From positions 11,016 to 75,015 of the forward strand of contig NZ_BAABJJ010000038.1 of assembly GCF_039543245.1 (NCBI RefSeq): a stretch of DNA of 64,000 nt, given 5' to 3'. Source of the stretch: Algibacter_G agarivorans. Its GTDB lineage: Bacteria > Bacteroidota > Bacteroidia > Flavobacteriales > Flavobacteriaceae. The notes under the pieces were generated by a model that was given only the letters and a program-made list of their open reading frames with translations, did not search any database and was not told where the DNA came from. The position numbers and the translations under genes are program-made. Below are positions 36,350 through 45,263 of this stretch, piece by piece; position 1 is the stretch's first letter, and every line of letters begins with the position of its first letter.

Positions 36350-36412
36350 TTTGGTTTAATATTTTTTTGTATATTTGGAAAACCAATTTGGAAAACCAAT
36401 TTGGAAAACCAA
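36350..36412 (+). promoter_or_regulatory. SusC2 promoter with triple GntR-type operator
   Basis: A TATATTTG -7 box (36370-36377) with TTTG 16 bases upstream (36350-36353) runs into three identical units TTTGGAAAACCAA (36374-36386, 36387-36399, 36400-36412). This is the most regular array in the window. It places the second locus under the same GntR protein as the alginate genes. Confidence 0.8.
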
Positions 36413-36556
36413 TTAATTGAATGAATGTAAATAAGGTTGAAAATCGAATTTTGTACAATAGTATACCTATTTTGAATTTTTGAACTCCACTTTTAATTTA
36501 CTTTTACCATTAACCTATAAACCCAGGTATATATGAAGATTATAGAATAAATTATT

Positions 36557-36649
36557 ATGAAAAACAACAAATTGAATAAAAGATATGTTGAAGGATTATT
36601 AGTCTTTATCATTATTGTATTCGGTTTATTAATTATTTTTTTAAGCTAA
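36557..36649 (+). CDS. Putative 30-residue single-pass membrane peptide
   Basis: ATG 36557 to TAA 36649 encodes 30 residues: a basic N terminus (MKNNKLNKRYVEG) followed by an uninterrupted hydrophobic helix (LLVFIIIVFGLLIIFLS). It lies in the SusC2 leader, 29 bp before the SusC start and in the same direction. The positive-inside layout is what a real small membrane protein would show. It is too short for homology to be judged by eye. Confidence 0.5.
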   Translation: MKNNKLNKRYVEGLLVFIIIVFGLLIIFLS

Positions 36650-36678
36650 CAGATTAACTAAATTTAACAAACAAACAA

Positions 36679-39600
36679 ATGAGAAAAAACAAACAATTAA
36701 AGAAGACATTCCTTTTACTATTAGGATTTTGTTTTGCGTTTACTTTGAATGCCCAACAAAAAACGATAAAGGGAACTGTAACCGCAGAAGCCGATGGTAT
36801 GGCGCTGCCAGGTGTTAATGTTATTGTCAAAGGAACTAGTAAAGGGGCCTCAACAGATTTTGATGGAAACTATACTATAGAGGTAAGCGGAAACGATGTT
36901 ACTTTATTATTTAGCTATATAGGGTATGCAACCAAAGCAGTTGCAGTAGGCGATTCAAATACAATAAATGTAGCTTTAAAAGAAGATTTGGCTTCACTAG
37001 ACGAAGTTGTCGTTGTTGGTTATGGATCTCGTAGAAAAAGTGATGTAACAGGTGCGGTATCTTCAGTAAAATCTGAAGAATTAAATGCATTCCCTGTTTT
37101 AGATGCAGCACAAGCATTACAGGGACGAGCAGCTGGGGTAGTTGTGCAATCTAATAATGGTGGTGAGCCTGGAGCACCTATCAATATAAAAATTAGAGGT
37201 AATACGTCTATTAATGCAAGTAGTGCGCCGCTTATTGTTGTAGATGGTTTTGTAGGTGCAACTATGCCACAGCCAAATGACATTCAATCTATGGAGGTGT
37301 TAAAAGATGCTTCTGCAACCGCTATATATGGTTCTAGAGGTTCGAATGGAGTTGTTTTAGTAACTACTAAAAAAGGTAGAAGCGGTAAATTAACTGTTGA
37401 AATTAATTCTAATTATTCTATTCAAAATACTTCAAGTGAATTAGATTTATTAAACGCAGATCAATTTGCATCTTATCAAACAGCATTAAATCCTGGTTAT
37501 ACTCCAGGAAATGCAAACACAGATTGGCAGAACTTACTTTACGACTCAGGAAGTACTGCGAATCATCAATTCTCTTTTTCAGGAGGAAGTGATAACATAA
37601 ACTTTTATGCTTCTGCTAATTATTTTAAACAAGACGGGGTTATTATAAATTCTGAATTTGAAAGAATATCTTTCTTGTCAAATATTGATGCACAAGTAAC
37701 TGATAAATTAAAATTAGGCCTTAATCTTTTTGGTAGTAGAGGTGCTAAAGATGGAGTTCCTACTCAATCAACTGGCGAAACTGCAAATGGTGGTGGAGAT
37801 GATGTTGTTGGATTAACCTTTAGATTTGCACCAGATTTAGGAATACAAGATGCAAACGGGTTAAATACAATTAACTCTGTAGGAGATAATGTGGATAATC
37901 CGTATGCCATTGCTACTGAAGCTGTAAATGAAACTAAAACAGATAATTATAGAGCAAACTTATATGCAAATTATGATATCATAGAAGGTCTTACTTTTAA
38001 AACTACTTTTGGATATAGTACAAGAAATGAAACTTTTGGTCTTTTTAGACCATCAACATTAATTGTTACAGCTGGAGGAAGTACAGGCGGTAGAGCTATA
38101 ATAGAAAATTTTAAGAGAACAATCCTATTGAGTGAAAATTACTTAACTTATAAAAGAGAAATAGGGAAAGGAGATTTAACAGTATTAGCAGGTTATTCTT
38201 ATCAAAAAAATAATACTCAAAGATTCGCAGCAGGTGCTCAAGGATTTACCTCTGATTCGTTTTCTTATCATAATTTAGGTGGTGGTTCAGTACAGTTAAT
38301 ACCAACATCATCTTTATCAATATCAGAAATTCAATCTCAATTCGGAAGATTGAATTACGATTATGATGATAAGTATTTATTAACAGCTACTGTAAGACGA
38401 GATGGAGCATCTAACTTTGCTGCTAACGAGAAATATGCTATTTTCCCATCAGGTGCTATAGGTTGGAAAATTTCAAATGAAGACTTTTTAAAAAATCATG
38501 AAACTATTTCAAATTTAAAGCTAAGAGCTAGTTATGGTTTAACTGGTAACCAAGGTATATCACCTTATGAGTCATTAGCAAAATTTGATAACATTTATGC
38601 AGTTACTAATGGACAGACCGTAAGTGCAGTTACTCCTGATCAAGCAGCCAATCCAGATTTAAAATGGGAAACTTCTTATCAAACAAACATCGGTTTAGAT
38701 TTAGGTTTATTCAATAGTAAAATTTCACTTTCTTTAGACTATTATAACATTGATACTAAAGACCTTTTAATAAATGACCAGAGCCAGCCAGAATATTTTG
38801 GTTTTCTAACGCCTGCTAGTTTAAAAAATGTTGGTGAGGTTAATAACAAAGGATTTGAAATTAATTTAAATACGAGAAACATAAGTAACGATAATTTTAC
38901 ATGGACTACAGATTTTAATTGGTCTACGAACAAAAATGAATTTGTTACTTTGTTAGATGGTCAAGACTTATTTCAAGATGCTTCTCCAGGTTATTTTAAC
39001 ATAGATCGTACGCACGTTCTAAGAGAAGGTGAAGCTGTTGGTGTTTTTTGGGGCTATGATTATCAAGGTGTCTACCAAGGCGGTGCTTTACCAGCAGGTA
39101 CAGCTATTTTACCTGGAGCTGAAGCCGGAGATCAATTATTTGCAGATGTAGATGAAAGTGGTGAAATTACTCCTGCAGATCAAAAAATAATAGGAAACCC
39201 TAACCCAGATTGGACAATGGGTATTACAAATAACTTTACTTATAAAGACTTTGATTTAAACATCTTTTTTCAAGGTGTTCAAGGTGGTGATATCATGAAC
39301 CTTACGGCTGTTCAGTTGTTTAATGGAGATTCGAATGCTACAACAGATGTATTAAACTCTTGGACTCCAAGTAATACAAACACAAATATACCACGTGCCA
39401 AACTTAGAGGAAAAGAGATTTCTTCTCGCTTTGTTGAAGATGGAAGTTATATTAGATTAAAAAATATAGCCATAGGCTATAATTTACCTTCAAATGTTGT
39501 TGAGAAGTTAGGAATGGATAGCGTTAGATTATCTTTTAGTGGACAGAATTTGTTGACTTTTACAAACTACTCTGGATTAGATCCTGAAGTGAGTTATTTT

Positions 39601-39708
39601 GGATCAGGTGAAGCGGGAAGCGAAGAAAGTAACACAACAAATGGGTTTGATTTTGGGAATTATCCAAATGTGGAGTCTTTTACTTTCAGCGTTAATTTGA
39701 AATTTTAA
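36679..39708 (+). CDS. susC: SusC-type TonB-dependent transporter (second locus)
   Basis: A 1009-residue transporter. Signal peptide ending FTLNAQQ (about 26), a carboxypeptidase-like domain (GTVTAEADGMALPGVNVIVKGTS, DFDGNYTI), plug with LDEVVVVGYGSRRKSDVTGAVSSV and SMEVLKDASATAIYGSRGSNGV, and a barrel ending FSVNLKF. It pairs with the SusD gene 36 bp downstream and imports the oligosaccharides of the second locus. It is clearly distinct from SusC1 and not a recent duplicate. Probable dual control: HTCS activation and GntR repression. Confidence 0.95.
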   Translation: MRKNKQLKKTFLLLLGFCFAFTLNAQQKTIKGTVTAEADGMALPGVNVIVKGTSKGASTDFDGNYTIEVSGNDVTLLFSYIGYATKAVAVGDSNTINVALKEDLASLDEVVVVGYGSRRKSDVTGAVSSVKSEELNAFPVLDAAQALQGRAAGVVVQSNNGGEPGAPINIKIRGNTSINASSAPLIVVDGFVGATMPQPNDIQSMEVLKDASATAIYGSRGSNGVVLVTTKKGRSGKLTVEINSNYSIQNTSSELDLLNADQFASYQTALNPGYTPGNANTDWQNLLYDSGSTANHQFSFSGGSDNINFYASANYFKQDGVIINSEFERISFLSNIDAQVTDKLKLGLNLFGSRGAKDGVPTQSTGETANGGGDDVVGLTFRFAPDLGIQDANGLNTINSVGDNVDNPYAIATEAVNETKTDNYRANLYANYDIIEGLTFKTTFGYSTRNETFGLFRPSTLIVTAGGSTGGRAIIENFKRTILLSENYLTYKREIGKGDLTVLAGYSYQKNNTQRFAAGAQGFTSDSFSYHNLGGGSVQLIPTSSLSISEIQSQFGRLNYDYDDKYLLTATVRRDGASNFAANEKYAIFPSGAIGWKISNEDFLKNHETISNLKLRASYGLTGNQGISPYESLAKFDNIYAVTNGQTVSAVTPDQAANPDLKWETSYQTNIGLDLGLFNSKISLSLDYYNIDTKDLLINDQSQPEYFGFLTPASLKNVGEVNNKGFEINLNTRNISNDNFTWTTDFNWSTNKNEFVTLLDGQDLFQDASPGYFNIDRTHVLREGEAVGVFWGYDYQGVYQGGALPAGTAILPGAEAGDQLFADVDESGEITPADQKIIGNPNPDWTMGITNNFTYKDFDLNIFFQGVQGGDIMNLTAVQLFNGDSNATTDVLNSWTPSNTNTNIPRAKLRGKEISSRFVEDGSYIRLKNIAIGYNLPSNVVEKLGMDSVRLSFSGQNLLTFTNYSGLDPEVSYFGSGEAGSEESNTTNGFDFGNYPNVESFTFSVNLKF

Positions 39709-39744
39709 TCGTAAATTTAATAAGTTTAATTAAAAAAATATAAA

Positions 39745-41277
39745 ATGAAAACATACAAATATTTACTCTTATTGATAGGAATATCAATATTAGGGTGTTC
39801 AGATTTAGAAGAAGCGCCAGTAGGTTTATTAGCGCCAGAAGGCTTTTTTAACAGTGTTGCTGATTTACAAACAGCTGTTAATGGTACTTACGGACACATG
39901 ACTGATGAAGACTTTTGGGGGAGAAAAATGTCATTACCGCTTATGTTACGTAGTGATATGGTAGCTATTGGTGACCCAACAACATCGACAAGAAGAATTG
40001 AGCATGACGAATTTAATGTTCCAACTGATAATGGAATGATTTCGGGCTATTGGAATAGAGTGTATCAAATTATAGCAGCTGCTAATCAGGCTATTGCCGG
40101 AGCAGAACTAATAGGTGTAGCTGATGAGTTGAAAAACCCAGTAGTTGCACAAGCTTATTTTGCACGAGCTTTTGCATACTTTCATTTAGTAAGACAATTT
40201 GGAGATATTCCTTATTTAGATGCACCTGTAACTGATGCGGCAGCAGCTGGTGCTATCAGTAAAACATCAGCAGCTGATGTGTACACAAACATTATTGCAG
40301 ATTTAGGGTTTGCTAAAATATGGTTGCCAAATACACAAGATGCGAGATCTATACCTGCTAAATCAGCAGCTCACTCTTATTTAGCTTTAGTGTATTTAAC
40401 TATGGGAGATTATCCAAAAGCGTATGCAGAAGCTAAAGGTGTTATTGATAATGAAGGAATATACAGCTTAGGTTTAGAACCAGATTTTCAAGATTTATTT
40501 GATGCAACTACAATAGATGGTTCTAAAGAACCAATATTTGCATTAGATTTTAATGGATTTAGAGATGGTGATTTAGGTCAAGATTATGCACCGGCATTAA
40601 CGGGGCTTAGAAATGACGAACAATATGGTCTTGGAGGAGGCTGGTCAGTTGGTGTTCCATCTCTTGAAGTATATAATACTTGGGATGACGGAGATTATAG
40701 AAAATCGGTTAGTTTAGATGATACAGGCGTTTTTAATGGTGTCGTACAACCTTATACTGTTTTTAAGGAGAGTGGTGCCAGCGGTAGAGGTGTAAATCGC
40801 CCACATATTGCAAAATATACCCGTCATACAGGAGTCACTGCTAACGGAAATGGTAGAGCGTCACAGAACAACTATTCTATGATTCGTTATGCAGAAGTAT
40901 TGTTAATAGCTGCTGAAGCATTAAACGAAGTGACACCAGGAACTACAGAGGCAGAGGGTTATGTAAACAGAGTTAGAAAAAGAGCAAGAGATGGTGCTTT
41001 AGGTTCAACTCCCTCAGCTTTTCCTGCAGACGTTTCTGGATTATCAAAAGACGATTTTAGAACAATGGTTTTAGAAGATCGTAAATGGGAGCTTGCCTTT
41101 GAGTTTAAAAGATGGTATGACATTGCTAGAAGAAGAATGGGACCAGAAGTGTTTTCTGCTTCAGGTTTAGAAGGAGCAAAACCTGGCTTTGATGAGAATC
41201 AAGATTATTTATATCCATTACCTTCAGATGAGTTAGCTAGAAATCCTAATTTATTACCAAATAACCCTAATTACTAG
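39745..41277 (+). CDS. susD: SusD-type substrate-binding lipoprotein (second locus)
   Basis: A 510-residue RagB/SusD lipoprotein (ISILGCSDLEE, Cys18). Family segments visible are AQAYFARAFAYFHLVRQFGDIPYL, AAHSYLALVYLTMGDYPKAYAEA, MIRYAEVLLIAAEALNE and the C-terminal LEDRKWELAFEFKRWYDIARR with PLPSDELARNPNL. It is the surface lid and binder for SusC2. Several hairpins follow its stop codon. Confidence 0.95.
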   Translation: MKTYKYLLLLIGISILGCSDLEEAPVGLLAPEGFFNSVADLQTAVNGTYGHMTDEDFWGRKMSLPLMLRSDMVAIGDPTTSTRRIEHDEFNVPTDNGMISGYWNRVYQIIAAANQAIAGAELIGVADELKNPVVAQAYFARAFAYFHLVRQFGDIPYLDAPVTDAAAAGAISKTSAADVYTNIIADLGFAKIWLPNTQDARSIPAKSAAHSYLALVYLTMGDYPKAYAEAKGVIDNEGIYSLGLEPDFQDLFDATTIDGSKEPIFALDFNGFRDGDLGQDYAPALTGLRNDEQYGLGGGWSVGVPSLEVYNTWDDGDYRKSVSLDDTGVFNGVVQPYTVFKESGASGRGVNRPHIAKYTRHTGVTANGNGRASQNNYSMIRYAEVLLIAAEALNEVTPGTTEAEGYVNRVRKRARDGALGSTPSAFPADVSGLSKDDFRTMVLEDRKWELAFEFKRWYDIARRRMGPEVFSASGLEGAKPGFDENQDYLYPLPSDELARNPNLLPNNPNY

Positions 41278-41322
41278 TTAGGAGATTTATGATTAGTGTT
41301 AGTTTAGTTGATTTTTGTTCTC

Positions 41323-41490
41323 GGGTTTGCATTTTTAACATTTGCAAACCTAAGGATGAAAAAAATATAATACCTCATTTAGAGGTGTTATAAAAACTTT
41401 ATTACTAAAAATATTGAATAGATTTAATATAATCTATTTGAATTCTATTAATTGGGTTTGTAACTTTTTTTCTAAGTTGTAAACCCAATT
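41323..41490 (+). terminator. Hairpin series after SusD2
   Basis: Three inverted repeats follow one another: GGTTTGCA/TGCAAACC (about 41324-41350), AATAGATT/AATCTATT (41417-41438), and AATTGGGTTTGTAAC pairing with GTTGTAAACCCAATT (41450-41464 and 41476-41490; two G-T pairs). They separate the SusCD transcript from the GH88 operon. The gap from 41278 to 41615 shows no coding frame. Confidence 0.6.
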
Positions 41491-41566
41491 TTAGTTTTAA
41501 AGAAAAAAATATAAAACCATTGCGTTAGTTTCTTTAAATAAAGGGATGTACAATTTTACCCCCTTT

Positions 41567-41602
41567 TTTGTATTTCTATTTGCAACAATTAAAATACATT
41601 TG
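41567..41602 (+). promoter_or_regulatory. Candidate promoter of the GH88-GH2-lyase operon
   Basis: TACATTTG (41595-41602) matches the -7 consensus exactly; a TTTG at 41567-41570 is 24 bases upstream, slightly long. No GntR-type unit is fused to it, unlike the other five promoters. Transcription starting a few bases downstream would argue for the GH88 start at 41631 rather than 41616. Confidence 0.5.
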
Positions 41603-41630
41603 AAACGCATAACATATGACATTAAATTTT

Positions 41631-42800
41631 ATGATGAAAAAACATTGCTTTAAGTTATTTTTTATATTATTAAGTGTTCTTGTTTCTTGTAAAACGGAAA
41701 CTAAAGAACAATACAATCCACAAAAAGAATTAGAAAATAGGTACGATAAACTTTTACACTACAAAGTAGATTCTTTAGCATTCCCAAGAAGTTTTTCGCA
41801 TGAAAAACAAGAAATTAAAAAAGTGCCATCAAAAGATTGGACTAGTGGTTTTTTTGCAGGTAATCTATGGCAAATTTATGAGTTAACAGGAAATGTAGAC
41901 TTTAAGACAAAAGCTAAACATTGGACTGCTTTCATAGAAAAAGAAAAGTATAACGACAGAACCCACGACATGGGTTTTAAAGTGTTTTGCAGCTTCGGAA
42001 ATGGATTAAAACATGCAGATAATCAAACCTATAAAGATATCATCGTTGAAAGTGCTACCACATTAAGCACCCGTTTTAATAAAAAGATAGGGAGCATACG
42101 CTCGTGGGATTTTAATAGAGATGTATGGCAATTTCCAGTAATCATTGATAATATGATGAATTTGGAACTACTCTTCGAGGCTACTAAAATTTCAGGAGAT
42201 AGTACCTTTCATAAACTAGCAGTAACCCACGCAAATACCACACTTAAAAATCATTTTAGACCAGATAATAGTTGTTATCATGTTGTTGATTATGATACTA
42301 TTTCGCTTCAGCCAAGAATGAAAGTAACGCATCAAGGTTTTGGTGATGAAACATCTTGGGCACGAGGTCAAGGCTGGGCTATTTATGGGTATACCATGAC
42401 CTATCGTTACACAAAAGACCCTAAGTATTTAGAACGCGCTATAGCAACGGCAGGTTTCTTTTTAAATCATAAAAATTTACCAGAAGATGGTATTCCTTAT
42501 TGGGATTTTGATGCCCCTAATATACCCAATGCATCACGAGATGTGTCAGCGGGGGCAATAGTTGCATCTGCCTTGGTGGAACTTTATGGATATACCAAAA
42601 ATGAGGATTATTTGAATTACAGCAAGAAAGTAGCAAACACCATGACATCATCAAAATATATTTTGCCCAGTGATGTAGATATTCCCTTTATTTTAGACCA
42701 TAGTTTTGGAGATTGGTCGAAAAGATCAGAAATGGATGAGCCTATAGTCTATGGAGATTATTATTATTTAGAAACCTTATTGAGATTAAAAGATGTATAA
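41631..42800 (+). CDS. GH88-type unsaturated glucuronyl hydrolase, lipoprotein
   Basis: About 389 residues from ATG 41631 (41616 and 41634 are alternatives). The signal peptide ends in a lipobox (VLVSCK). The (alpha/alpha)6 barrel carries the two catalytic-type aspartates in THDMGF and DNMMNLELL (Asp118 and Asp178 counted from 41616), and the substrate-site pattern GDETSWARGQGWAIYG. GH88 enzymes remove the 4,5-unsaturated uronic acid left by a polysaccharide lyase. This fits the lyase encoded two genes downstream. It lies 3 bp before the GH2 gene, so they form one operon. Confidence 0.92.
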   Translation: MMKKHCFKLFFILLSVLVSCKTETKEQYNPQKELENRYDKLLHYKVDSLAFPRSFSHEKQEIKKVPSKDWTSGFFAGNLWQIYELTGNVDFKTKAKHWTAFIEKEKYNDRTHDMGFKVFCSFGNGLKHADNQTYKDIIVESATTLSTRFNKKIGSIRSWDFNRDVWQFPVIIDNMMNLELLFEATKISGDSTFHKLAVTHANTTLKNHFRPDNSCYHVVDYDTISLQPRMKVTHQGFGDETSWARGQGWAIYGYTMTYRYTKDPKYLERAIATAGFFLNHKNLPEDGIPYWDFDAPNIPNASRDVSAGAIVASALVELYGYTKNEDYLNYSKKVANTMTSSKYILPSDVDIPFILDHSFGDWSKRSEMDEPIVYGDYYYLETLLRLKDV

Positions 42801-42803
42801 CAG

Positions 42804-45230
42804 ATGATATATAAAAGTCCAACATTTAAAATTATTAGCCTTCTTTTGGTTTGTTTCGTTATCATGTCTTGCGGGGTTTCTTCCAAAGAAAAAAATCAAG
42901 AACGGAGCAAAGTCAATATTAATGACAATTGGCTGTATTTGGAAAATGACACTAAAAGTATAGATGATGCTTTGAAGCAAAATGATTGGGAAAACATAAA
43001 TTTACCACATAGTTGGAATGCATTAGATGCTACAGATTTAGAAGCAGGTTACAGACGAAGTGGAAGTTGGTATAAAAAAGAAATGGATGTGTCTTCAATC
43101 ATTTCAGGTTTTACTTATCAATTGTATTTTGAAGGTGTCAATATTACCAGTGAAGTGTATGTGAATGGAAAAAAAGTTGGAGGTCATGTTGGAGGGTATA
43201 TTGGTTTTACAATTGATATTACCGAAGCTATTTCAATAGGAAGTAATATCATTTTAGTGCGAGCTGATAACGGTTATGATCCAGAGATTATACCGTCCCA
43301 AAAAAGTGACTTCTTTATTTTTGGTGGTATTACTAGAGATGTTTGGTTGGAAACTTTACCTGATCAGTATGTCTCAAATTTGAAAATCACAACACCAAAA
43401 GTTTCAGCGTCAAATGCCGAATTACAGGCAACTGTTTCAGTTAATAATGCTGATAACAATTCAAATTTAAAAGTAAAAGCATCTTTGTTGGACGCCAATG
43501 GTAAATCTATAAAATCATCACTTTTTGATATCACTGATAATACTTCAGAAATCAATTTTAAAACGATAGAAAACCCAAAACTTTGGGGCACCGATAATCC
43601 TAATTTATACACGCTTTTAGTAGAATTGGTTGAAAATGAAATGGTAAAAGACAAAATATCCGACCGCGTTGGTTTCAGATGGTTTGAGTTTAAAGATCAT
43701 GGTGCATTTTATCTTAACGGAAAGCGATTGCTTTTAAGAGGTACACATAGGCACGAAGAACATGCTGGGGTAGGAGCTGCAATGAGCAATGCCCAACATC
43801 GTACAGATATAGAACTCATTAAGGATATGGGTGCGAATTTTGTGCGTCTGGCACATTATCCACAAGATCCAGAAGTGTACAAAGCCTGTGACGAATTGGG
43901 TTTGCTAGTTTGGGATGAATTGCCTTGGTGTCGTGGTGGTTTAGGAAATGATGTTTGGAAAGCCAATACAAAAACCATGTTGAAAGAAATTATAGAACAA
44001 AATTTTAATCATCCGAGTATCATTTTATGGTCTATGGGGAACGAGATTTATTGGTTGCCGGATTTTGAAGATGGCGATAATAGAGAAAACATAAATGTGT
44101 ATTTAAAAGAGTTACATGATTATTCGCATGAGTTGGATCCATCGCGAAAAACAGCTATTAGAAAATATTATGAAGGCGCAGATATTGTAGATGTATTTTC
44201 ACCATCCATTTGGTCTGGTTGGTATTCAGGGAGCTATAAAAGCTACCAAAAAGCTATCGACCAATACAAAGCAGAATACCCTCATTTTTTACATGCAGAG
44301 TACGGCGGGTCTAGTCATTTAGGACGTCATACTGAAACACCAATAACTGGCGAGGGAAAAATACAGGCAGACGGTTGGGAAGAAGCCATTGTGCAAACGG
44401 ATGTTGCTAATATTGCCCAAATTGGTGATTGGAGCGAGAATTATATTGTCGATTTATTCGATTGGCATCTGCGTATTTCAGAAAACGATACTACGTTTGT
44501 TGGAAATATCCAATGGGCTTTTAAGGATTTTGGTACGCCGTTACGACCAGAAAATGCCATTCCGTACATGAATCAAAAAGGATTGGTGGATAGAGCAGGT
44601 AACCCAAAAGATGCGTTTTATGTGTTTAAAAGTTATTGGAGCGATGAGCCATTTACATATATAGAATCACATACTTGGACAGAGCGTCAGGGGCCAAAAG
44701 GCGTTGCCAGAGATATTAGTGTTTATAGTAACTGTCCACAAGTGGAGTTGTTTTTAAACGGAAAAAGCCTAGGAGCTAAACAACGGGACATTCAAGCGTT
44801 TCCTGCTGCGGGTTTAAACTGGAATATTAATTTCAAAGAAGGCGAAAATACTTTGGTTTCAGTTGGAAAAACTAAGGAAGGTAAAGACGTTAAAGATGAA
44901 TTGAAGTTGAATTACAGGTTTACTAAAAACAATAAGGCCAAAGGGTTAAAATTAGACTATAAAATCTTCGAGAATGGAAATTACTTAGTAACGGCTATTG
45001 CTTATGATAGTAAAGGTTTGCGTTGTTTAGATTATGAAAACCGGGTGTATTTCCAATGCCTTTCAGGTGGAGAAACCTTTAAAAGCCTTGGTACTCCAAC
45101 AGGTAGTGAATCTATTGAAATGGCTAATGGCAAAGCATCTATAGAAGTGAAACGGCATTCAAAAGATAAGCAGCTTAAAATGATGGTTTTGAACCAAAAT
45201 TTTAAAGGAACGTATTTAACTATAGATTAG
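42804..45230 (+). CDS. GH2 glycoside hydrolase, lipoprotein
   Basis: An 808-residue protein with a lipoprotein signal (VIMSCGV, Cys23). GH2 domain order is visible: sugar-binding jelly roll (about 40-185), immunoglobulin-like domain (190-290), TIM barrel (295-600) and additional C-terminal beta domains. The acid/base Glu414 lies in ILWSMGNEIYW and the nucleophile Glu499 in HFLHAEYGGS. The family includes beta-galactosidases, beta-glucuronidases and beta-mannosidases, and I cannot fix which. Coupling to GH88 suggests action on an oligosaccharide containing uronic acid. Confidence 0.92.
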   Translation: MIYKSPTFKIISLLLVCFVIMSCGVSSKEKNQERSKVNINDNWLYLENDTKSIDDALKQNDWENINLPHSWNALDATDLEAGYRRSGSWYKKEMDVSSIISGFTYQLYFEGVNITSEVYVNGKKVGGHVGGYIGFTIDITEAISIGSNIILVRADNGYDPEIIPSQKSDFFIFGGITRDVWLETLPDQYVSNLKITTPKVSASNAELQATVSVNNADNNSNLKVKASLLDANGKSIKSSLFDITDNTSEINFKTIENPKLWGTDNPNLYTLLVELVENEMVKDKISDRVGFRWFEFKDHGAFYLNGKRLLLRGTHRHEEHAGVGAAMSNAQHRTDIELIKDMGANFVRLAHYPQDPEVYKACDELGLLVWDELPWCRGGLGNDVWKANTKTMLKEIIEQNFNHPSIILWSMGNEIYWLPDFEDGDNRENINVYLKELHDYSHELDPSRKTAIRKYYEGADIVDVFSPSIWSGWYSGSYKSYQKAIDQYKAEYPHFLHAEYGGSSHLGRHTETPITGEGKIQADGWEEAIVQTDVANIAQIGDWSENYIVDLFDWHLRISENDTTFVGNIQWAFKDFGTPLRPENAIPYMNQKGLVDRAGNPKDAFYVFKSYWSDEPFTYIESHTWTERQGPKGVARDISVYSNCPQVELFLNGKSLGAKQRDIQAFPAAGLNWNINFKEGENTLVSVGKTKEGKDVKDELKLNYRFTKNNKAKGLKLDYKIFENGNYLVTAIAYDSKGLRCLDYENRVYFQCLSGGETFKSLGTPTGSESIEMANGKASIEVKRHSKDKQLKMMVLNQNFKGTYLTID

Positions 45231-45263
45231 TTTGTGAATTTTTTATCTTAAAACCAGTTCTTA

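Noticed and set aside
18011..39708. SusC1 and SusC2 as a recent duplication
   Set aside because: Plug and signal motifs are shared family features. The barrels and the linked SusD proteins differ too much for a recent copy.
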